Positions 58,925 through 64,000 of a stretch of DNA of 64,000 nt are shown here, piece after piece; within the stretch, counting starts at the first letter, position 1; every line of letters starts with the position of its first letter. The position numbers were made by a program, and so were the translations under genes. Location of the stretch: the NCBI RefSeq assembly GCF_016428585.1, contig NZ_JAELVR010000011.1:140176-204175 (forward strand), given 5' to 3'. Below the pieces are notes generated by a model. It did no database searches, was not told the DNA's origin, and saw nothing but the letters and a program-made list of their open reading frames with translations. The DNA comes from Sedimentitalea arenosa (GTDB taxonomy: Bacteria; Pseudomonadota; Alphaproteobacteria; Rhodobacterales; Rhodobacteraceae).

Positions 58925-59518
58925 ATGACCACATCGAGACCGAAACTTATCCTGGGATCGGGCAGCCCGAGGCGGCTCGACCTGCTCGCCCAATTGGGCG
59001 TGGCTCCCGACGACGTACGCCCCCCCGAGATCGATGAAACGCCGGCGAAAGGCGAACTGCCCCGGCCCTATTGCGCCCGGATCGCCCGCGAGAAGGTCGC
59101 GACGGTGGCCGCCGAAGAAGACGATATCGTGCTCTGTGCTGATACCACGGTTGCGCTTGGCCGGCGCATTCTCGGCAAACCGGCCGACGCCGGCGAGGCC
59201 GCGGCCTTCCTGCGCGCGCTCTCGGGACGTCGTCACCGGGTCATCACCGCTGTGGCGGTCCGTCGCGGCGCCCGGATCTGGGAGCGGGAGGTGGTCAGCG
59301 CGGTCCGCATGAAACGGCTGTGCGACACCGAATGTACCGCCTACCTCGCGACGAATGACTGGCAAGGCAAGGCGGGCGGCTACGCGATCCAAGGTCCGGC
59401 CAGCGCCTTCATACCGTGGATATCCGGATCCTTCACAGGCATCGTCGGACTGCCTTTGGCCGAAACGGCTGGCCTGTTGCAGGCGGCGGGCTTTCCGCTG
59501 TATCAGTCTGCCTCATGA
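58925..59518 (+). CDS. maf: Maf-like nucleotide pyrophosphatase
   Basis: A 197-residue Maf/HAM1-fold protein hydrolysing modified or canonical NTPs (house-cleaning). The start [18 protein letters not shown] and [20 protein letters not shown] with [18 protein letters not shown] are the family motifs. The ATG at 58925 is chosen. It overlaps the RNase gene by 4 nt. Confidence 0.94.
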   Translation: MTTSRPKLILGSGSPRRLDLLAQLGVAPDDVRPPEIDETPAKGELPRPYCARIAREKVATVAAEEDDIVLCADTTVALGRRILGKPADAGEAAAFLRALSGRRHRVITAVAVRRGARIWEREVVSAVRMKRLCDTECTAYLATNDWQGKAGGYAIQGPASAFIPWISGSFTGIVGLPLAETAGLLQAAGFPLYQSAS

Positions 59519-60537
59519 AGGGTCGCACCATCATTCTCGATCACTGGAACGGGCGGCCCGCCGCTGCCCTTATGATCGATGGCAAGCTCGACGATTTCCT
59601 GACCGAGAGCGATGCCCCCGCTCCCGGCACGATCTATCGCGCGCGTGCCGATCGTCCGATCAAGGGTCAGGGCGGCATGTTCCTGTCGACGCCGGACGGA
59701 CCGGCCTTCCTGCGCCAGATCCGCGGACTCGCCCCCGGCGACATGCTGACCGTCCAGGTGACCGGCTATGCCGAACCCGGCAAGGCGATCCCAGTGACGT
59801 CGAAGATCTTGTTCAAAAGCCGCCACGCCATTGTCACACCCGATGCGCCAGGCCTGAACCTGTCGCGCAGCATCCGCGACGAGGGGGAACGCGACCGCTT
59901 GCTCGAGATCGCCCATGACGCAATGGCGGGTGCCGAGCACGGGCTGATCCTGCGCTCGAGCTGCGCCGGCGCCGATGCCGATGCGATCGCCACGGACATC
60001 GCCGAGATGCGCGCCCTTGCGGAACAGATCATGCAAGAGGCTGGCGGAGAGGCGGAAAAGCTGCTTGATGGCGACGATCCGCATGCGCTGGCTTGGCGGG
60101 ATTGGGTCGAGCCGGCAGATATCGTGACTGAGCCCGGCGGTTTCGAAACGCATGGCGTGCTTGAAGCACTCGCTGCGGCATTGGAGGTGCGAGAGCCTCT
60201 GCCCGGCGGTGGAAGCCTCTATATCGAACCGACCCGTGCGCTCGTCGCCATCGACGTGAACACGGGCGCGGATGCATCCCTCGCCGCGGGGCTCAAGGCC
60301 AACATGGCTTGCGCGCGCGTGCTGCCGCGGGCGCTCCGGGTGCGCGGCCTCGGCGGACAGATCACGCTCGACCTCGCACCGATGCCCAAGAAGGACCGCC
60401 GCGCCTTCGAGACATCCTTGCGCGCCGCGTTCCGCACCGATCCCGAGGAAACCGCGCTGGTCGGTTGGACGCCACTCGGTCACTTCGAACTGCAGCGCAA
60501 ACGTGGGCGCGTGCCGCTGGCCGGGCGACCCACATGA
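59515..60537 (+). CDS. Ribonuclease E/G family protein (short form)
   Basis: A 340-residue member of the RNase E/G family that retains the catalytic region ([20 protein letters not shown], with the magnesium-binding Asp, and [20 protein letters not shown]). It is shorter than classical RNase G of about 490 residues; it lacks an obvious S1 domain signature and the zinc-link cysteines. In Rhodobacterales this short protein is normally found between maf and yacG, so the shortness is a lineage feature. Role in RNA processing is inferred. Confidence 0.88.
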   Translation: MKGRTIILDHWNGRPAAALMIDGKLDDFLTESDAPAPGTIYRARADRPIKGQGGMFLSTPDGPAFLRQIRGLAPGDMLTVQVTGYAEPGKAIPVTSKILFKSRHAIVTPDAPGLNLSRSIRDEGERDRLLEIAHDAMAGAEHGLILRSSCAGADADAIATDIAEMRALAEQIMQEAGGEAEKLLDGDDPHALAWRDWVEPADIVTEPGGFETHGVLEALAAALEVREPLPGGGSLYIEPTRALVAIDVNTGADASLAAGLKANMACARVLPRALRVRGLGGQITLDLAPMPKKDRRAFETSLRAAFRTDPEETALVGWTPLGHFELQRKRGRVPLAGRPT

Positions 60538-60716
60538 TCTGTCCGATCTGCGGCGAGAAAACCCGCCGCGAATACCGTCCGTTCTGCTCGAGGCCTTGTG
60601 CCGACAGGGATCTCGGAAAATGGCTGAACGGAAGCTATGCTGTGCCCTCTGATGACCCTGAAGACCTCGAAAGAGCGCTCGACGAAATCGACGACGCGCA
60701 ACAGAAACCACATTGA
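60534..60716 (+). CDS. yacG: YacG, DNA gyrase inhibitor zinc protein
   Basis: A 60-residue zinc-binding protein with four cysteines in [20 protein letters not shown] and PC. The tail is acidic. YacG binds GyrB and inhibits gyrase in E. coli. ATG overlaps the end of the RNase gene by 4 nt. Last gene before tRNA-Phe. Confidence 0.92.
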   Translation: MICPICGEKTRREYRPFCSRPCADRDLGKWLNGSYAVPSDDPEDLERALDEIDDAQQKPH

Positions 60717-60799
60717 CGACACAGGGGTCAGAATCCCTCTGGACACCACAGCACGCAGAGCCTAGAACGCCGGCACCCAAAGGCCGATGCCTTTCCCAT

Positions 60800-60874
60800 G
60801 CCCGGGTAGCTCAGGGGTAGAGCAGTGGATTGAAAATCCTCGTGTCGGTGGTTCGATTCCGCCCCCGGGCACCA
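60800..60874 (+). tRNA. tRNA-Phe (GAA)
   Basis: A 75-nt tRNA including encoded CCA. Acceptor GCCCGGG / CCCGGGC, D-arm AGCTCAGGGGTAGAGC, anticodon loop TTGAAAA with GAA, and T-arm GGTGGTTCGATTCCGCC are all visible. The anticodon stem has a T-T mismatch (28-42). The DNA composition changes right after it, a common feature of tRNA-targeted integration. Confidence 0.97.
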
Positions 60875-61122
60875 AAGCACCTCTCAGTGTGAATGATATC
60901 AATGGGTTGCGGGGAAAAATCGTCCCACCGTTTTCGTGCTTCGGCAAAAGTGGGACTTTTTTGTTCGTGAGACGTTCGCGTTCCGGCGCACGAAATCGCG
61001 CCCCCGGTTGCGGTCGGGGATTCGTGCTGGGCTCACGATTGGAAGCCTAGAAAAAGATGTCGGAGGCGACACTCCAGCCACGGTCCATTGGCTGACCGCC
61101 GGGTATGGAACTCCGGCGGCGC

Positions 61123-61266
61123 TTAAGTCGGCGGATTGGTCGCCCGCTGTACTTTCTGATTTAGGCATTCGGCATGGAGACGATCCGCCTCCACCTCGAT
61201 AGCGACCCGACGGGAGGGGTCGAGGGTCGCAAGCTTTTCCTTCAGGCTCCGGGCCATCTTCGTCAT
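61123..61266 (-). pseudogene. Truncated HTH-type antitoxin remnant
   Basis: A 47-residue open frame starting MTKMARSLKEKLATLDPSRR, the usual start of XRE-family antitoxins that follow a RelE/HigB toxin, ends at a stop after LNQKVQRATNPPT, before the helix-turn-helix. Its ATG overlaps the toxin stop (ATGA), as in intact TA pairs. It is too short to bind DNA, so I call it a remnant. Confidence 0.6.
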
Positions 61267-61445
61267 CCCTTCCGTCTCTCCGGAAGGCAGTCGAAGCGGT
61301 CGACCGCCCCGGCGATCAGCGACTTGTAGAACCGCTTCTCCCTGCCATCCGACTTGTCCCCGTCAACGAACAGGATCGCCAGCCGATAGAGGTTGAATTC
61401 GAACGAGATGCCCCACATGCCATCGGTGGAGCGCAGCTCGTTCAT
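61263..61445 (-). pseudogene. N-terminally truncated RelE/HigB-type toxin remnant
   Basis: The 60-residue frame MNELRSTDGMWGISFEFNLY then AILFVDGDKSDGREKRFYKS matches the C-terminal half of phage-derived RelE/ParE-family toxins (ELR...WRIAFAFD...AILLVGGDKSG.EKRFYK). The first half is missing; an open frame extends upstream to 61508 but is not homologous. With the truncated antitoxin behind it this is a decayed TA locus. Confidence 0.6.
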
Positions 61446-61608
61446 CGGTACGGAGCAAAAGCAACTACTCGTGTTGTTGCGGAACACACGAAAGGCCCCA
61501 AAGTACACATTAAGACAATGGTCTACATAATCCTAGCAAAAGTAACTCAAGAAGTTGAAGTGCGCCCCACGTCGTGTAACCTACCTCGACGACGGTGCAG
61601 GAGGCGTG

Positions 61609-62535
61609 ATGGCAGTAGAGTACATGGGGCGACCAGACGGTTCGACTGAAGCACTAAGGAATCATTTGGAGTTGGGTTACGATGTCAAAGTTGATTTTTC
61701 ATCTCTTGCGCATCGCGTAATTGTTGGCCGCAAAGGCAGTGGAAAATCCCTTAGCATTAGGAAGTTCTTTCAAGAATCTCAAAGAGACCCCTCTCGATTT
61801 GCCGTTGAAATAAGCAACAAGGCTCCAAATCTGGAGAGCATGGTTAGATTCTCCACAACCATGCAGCATCGAGTTAGAACCAACTCGTGGCAGGCAGTTT
61901 GGGATTATGCGCTATTGGTTTCTGCAATCACGTACATCATGTATGACGACGAATACGTACGAATGCATTCTGGGAACCACAAGAAGGAAAATCTGGAGAG
62001 CATTGAGTATACTTATGGCAACTGCCTTCTAGGACTGCGATCAGCAACCCAAGCGTATGAGGTAGTTAACGTGCTCACGAACTACTTTGAGGACTTCGAG
62101 GAGTTCTCAAAGTTTCTGTATAGTCCGATTGTAACAAACTTCCGCTCGACCTGCGCCAGAATACTAAGAAACTCGCCCACAATCTGCATCTACCTTGACT
62201 CTCTGGACGATGAAATGCGTCGCGCTCCCTCGGTGTTGACGGACATTACACGAGCACTTTTTTATACAGTAATAAAGCTTGCACGTGATGTCGACGCACG
62301 GCCAAATCTGCATGTGATGATAACTCTACGTGACGTAGTATTCAGAACAATAATGTCGTCGGATCATGCCGACCGTTTTCTTGATACGAGCTATGTTCTG
62401 TTTCTTTTCTGGACCCCGCGCGCATCGAAGCAATTTGTATTTTCAAAGATTGAGCAGACGCAGAGTCGGCTCGCTAGGGCAAGTTCTCAATGGGACTCGA
62501 GTGTAAGAGATCTGCCAGCGCTTTTGGGTTTCTAA
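61609..62535 (+). pseudogene. P-loop ATPase (Sll1717/ORC-CDC6-like), N-terminal part before an in-frame stop
   Basis: A 308-residue AT-rich frame. Walker A G40-R-K-G-S-G-K-S47 in RVIVGRKGSGKSLSIRKFF, and Walker B-like TICIYLDSLDDEM. It resembles the N-terminal part of large P-loop ATPases of the Sll1717/ORC-CDC6 group found in defence loci. It stops at TAA 62533-62535, but the same frame continues for five codons to the ATG of the next frame. I interpret both as one gene split by a nonsense codon. The start at 61609 follows AGGAGG; upstream starts at 61555 exist. Confidence 0.65.
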
Positions 62536-62550
62536 ACCGTTTATAATGAC

Positions 62551-63180
62551 ATGAAAGAATGCGACGAGGATGTAACTTCTTACTTCCTGCGTCATACAAA
62601 TTTTGTGCCACGAAACACGATTCGTTTTGGCAATCGTATATACTCTGATATTGAAAAGAGTAGGGGGATTACTTCAGATAAATACAAGAAGGTCGTATCG
62701 GATATATCGCGCGAGATTGCAAATGCGCTAATAACAGTTGCTTCGGCGTATCTTGTAGCTGCAAGCTACGATGATGACATAGGATACCTGCTTGAAGTCG
62801 ATGAACAACTTAGGGAGTTTTTGTCAAAGGGCCCTGTCTCGGATCGGTTTGTCGATGAAGTAGTGGAAAATATGCAGACAAACCTCACCGACGGATTCGT
62901 AAAGCCATTGAAGAATTTCATTGGCCATATCGGAAAGGATGTGTTCAGTAAGTCGGAACTCTCAGGGGCAATTCAAGAGTTCACAAGAGAAAATAAAGAC
63001 TACAACTCAATGGCGCAGAACTTTAACCTTAATCGGCTCGAGAATATACTTTGGATCCAGGGCCTCATTGGTTACCGACCGGAAAATGGAGGCGGCGATG
63101 TATCCTATTACTTCTCTGATGTGAACGAACAGACCGATTTGCCAATGAACCACGATACGTACGTATTTTTCCGTGCTTAA
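62551..63180 (+). pseudogene. P-loop ATPase, C-terminal part after the in-frame stop
   Basis: A 209-residue frame in the same register as the preceding one. The segment EDVTSYFLRHTNFVPRNTIRFGNRI looks like the family C-terminal signature that normally follows the ATPase core (F..YLLRHTr..PRd.v.lgN). No good ribosome binding site precedes the ATG. It may still be translated alone, or the stop may be read through; a pseudogene is most likely. Confidence 0.6.
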
Positions 63181-63246
63181 ATGACGTTTGCAACTTGGAA
63201 GTAATGGCCGGTCGGCCGGTTGGGCCTTTGGTGGGAGCTTGAAATC

Positions 63247-63942
63247 ATGATGGTTATCGAGGAGCGCGTTCTAGACGACTGGAGATTTCTTTTGCGCGAC
63301 CTTGAGGATGTTACTAGCGGTGACCTGCTGGGAAGGGATTTGGTCTTTCGCGGTCAGCGTGTGTCAGATTGGGGGTTGGTGACATCGTTTGATCGACGCG
63401 CGAGTGGCTCTCTGAAGAGGCGAAACGAAAGATTTACCTTGTGCATGGAGCAGTTCAAGACCGATGCGGCACATATATTGCCAAATGCGCTGCCCTTGGG
63501 CGATTTGATCTCTCTTGCGCAGCACTATGGCCTGCCGACTAGAGTTCTTGATTGGTCTTACAGCCCGTACATTGGATTGTTCTTTGCTGAAACTGAGGCA
63601 GTTTCAACAAATCAAACAAAGCCGGCGGCGCTCTGGATCATGAATCGAAAGAAGGTGTCAGAAGAGATTGATGAGAATGAGTTTGTCTTTGTTGAATACT
63701 CAGACAGAAAAGATGATCGGATTCTTAGCCAGAAGGGGCTATTTTCGATGCTCAAGATTGATCAGGATGACCTTGAGGCCTTTTTCCGAGAGAAGAAGAT
63801 CCCCGGCCTGCTTAGGAAAGTCACAATTACCCCGAATTGTTTTGAGCCTCTTTCCCGACATCTGAGGGCAATGGACTTAGGCTCAGGACCCATTGATTTT
63901 GGTCGGTTTGCGTGGTTCGCGGCTACGAAAACGGAGCGGTGA
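63247..63942 (+). CDS. FRG-domain protein
   Basis: A 231-residue protein with an FRG domain, named for its FRGQ motif: LVFRGQRVSDWGLVTSFDRR, then LISLAQHYGLPTRVLDWSYS and PYIGLFFAE. FRG domains occur in bacterial defence and toxin contexts; activity unknown. ATG at 63247 follows GGGAGCTTG. AT-rich coding unlike the chromosomal genes. It lies 66 nt behind the split ATPase. An IS begins 1 nt after its stop, so its true C-terminus may have been altered. Confidence 0.82.
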   Translation: MMVIEERVLDDWRFLLRDLEDVTSGDLLGRDLVFRGQRVSDWGLVTSFDRRASGSLKRRNERFTLCMEQFKTDAAHILPNALPLGDLISLAQHYGLPTRVLDWSYSPYIGLFFAETEAVSTNQTKPAALWIMNRKKVSEEIDENEFVFVEYSDRKDDRILSQKGLFSMLKIDQDDLEAFFREKKIPGLLRKVTITPNCFEPLSRHLRAMDLGSGPIDFGRFAWFAATKTER

Positions 63943-63943
63943 T

Positions 63944-64000
63944 ATGTCTGACCCTTTCTGGCTGACGGATGCGCAGATGGCGCGTCTGGAGCCCTACTTC
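63944..64000 (+). CDS. IS5-family transposase, N-terminal fragment at the window edge
   Basis: Nineteen codons reading MSDPFWLTDAQMARLEPYF, the characteristic beginning of IS5-family (DUF4096-type) transposases. The gene continues outside the window. Inverted repeats cannot be placed. It starts 1 nt after the FRG gene stop. Confidence 0.8.
   Translation, partial: MSDPFWLTDAQMARLEPYF

Noticed and set aside
60721..60750. AGGGGTCAGAATCCCTCTGG resembling a tRNA T-arm
   Set aside because: No acceptor, D or anticodon arm could be paired with it because the preceding sequence is yacG coding; chance similarity or an old tRNA fragment.

Overview
The window is about 64 kb of high-GC DNA that looks chromosomal and comes from an alphaproteobacterium, most likely a Rhodobacterales (Paracoccus/Roseobacter-type) denitrifier. 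The evidence is the PhyR-NepR-EcfG stress system, a glycine-type 5-aminolevulinate synthase, the Paracoccus-like nirSECF-DL-GHJN and nosCRZDFYLX gene orders, a VPLPA-type C-terminal sorting signal, and the accA, infA-maf-rng-yacG and pheS housekeeping genes. The genus cannot be fixed from sequence reading alone.

Layout. 1-2.8 kb: the start of an isoquinoline 1-oxidoreductase-type molybdenum hydroxylase pair, greA and a membrane protein. 3.1-11.3 kb: a general stress response island with phyR, nepR, ecfG and a HisKA_2-type kinase, plus small stress genes (CsbD, PPOX-like, DUF2254, formate/nitrite-type channel, PLDc_N, DUF883, DUF1328, Dps). Seven sites match GGAAC-N16/17-CGTT exactly and one is degenerate; they sit in front of nearly every transcription unit. 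11.3-40.9 kb: a denitrification supercluster with hemA, a Dnr/NnrR-type regulator, norCBQDEF, nirI, nirS-E-C-F-DL-G-H-J-N, a CbiX-like gene, a c550-type cytochrome and nosCRZDFYLX. Four TTGAC-N4-GTCAA-like boxes stand in front of hemA/dnr, norC, nirS/nirI and nosC. Nitrite to N2 is therefore fully encoded; no nitrate reductase is present.

41-60.8 kb: ordinary chromosome with pheS, a glutaredoxin-MauE fusion, a DUF305 membrane protein, a serine hydrolase, an MFS transporter, an NMT1-type ABC importer, accA, a VPLPA-CTERM protein, a LysE exporter, a porin, an HtrA protease, a two-component pair, infA, maf, RNase E/G, yacG and tRNA-Phe. Within it, 56.0-57.8 kb encodes a 604-residue protein built of DEGNEGNE-like repeats behind what reads as a double-glycine secretion leader. 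This is the most unusual object in the window.

60.9-64 kb: just past tRNA-Phe the sequence changes to AT-richer, foreign-looking DNA. It carries a broken toxin-antitoxin relic, a P-loop ATPase gene interrupted by one in-frame stop codon, an FRG-domain protein and the start of an IS5-type transposase, which suggests an integrated defence-like island.
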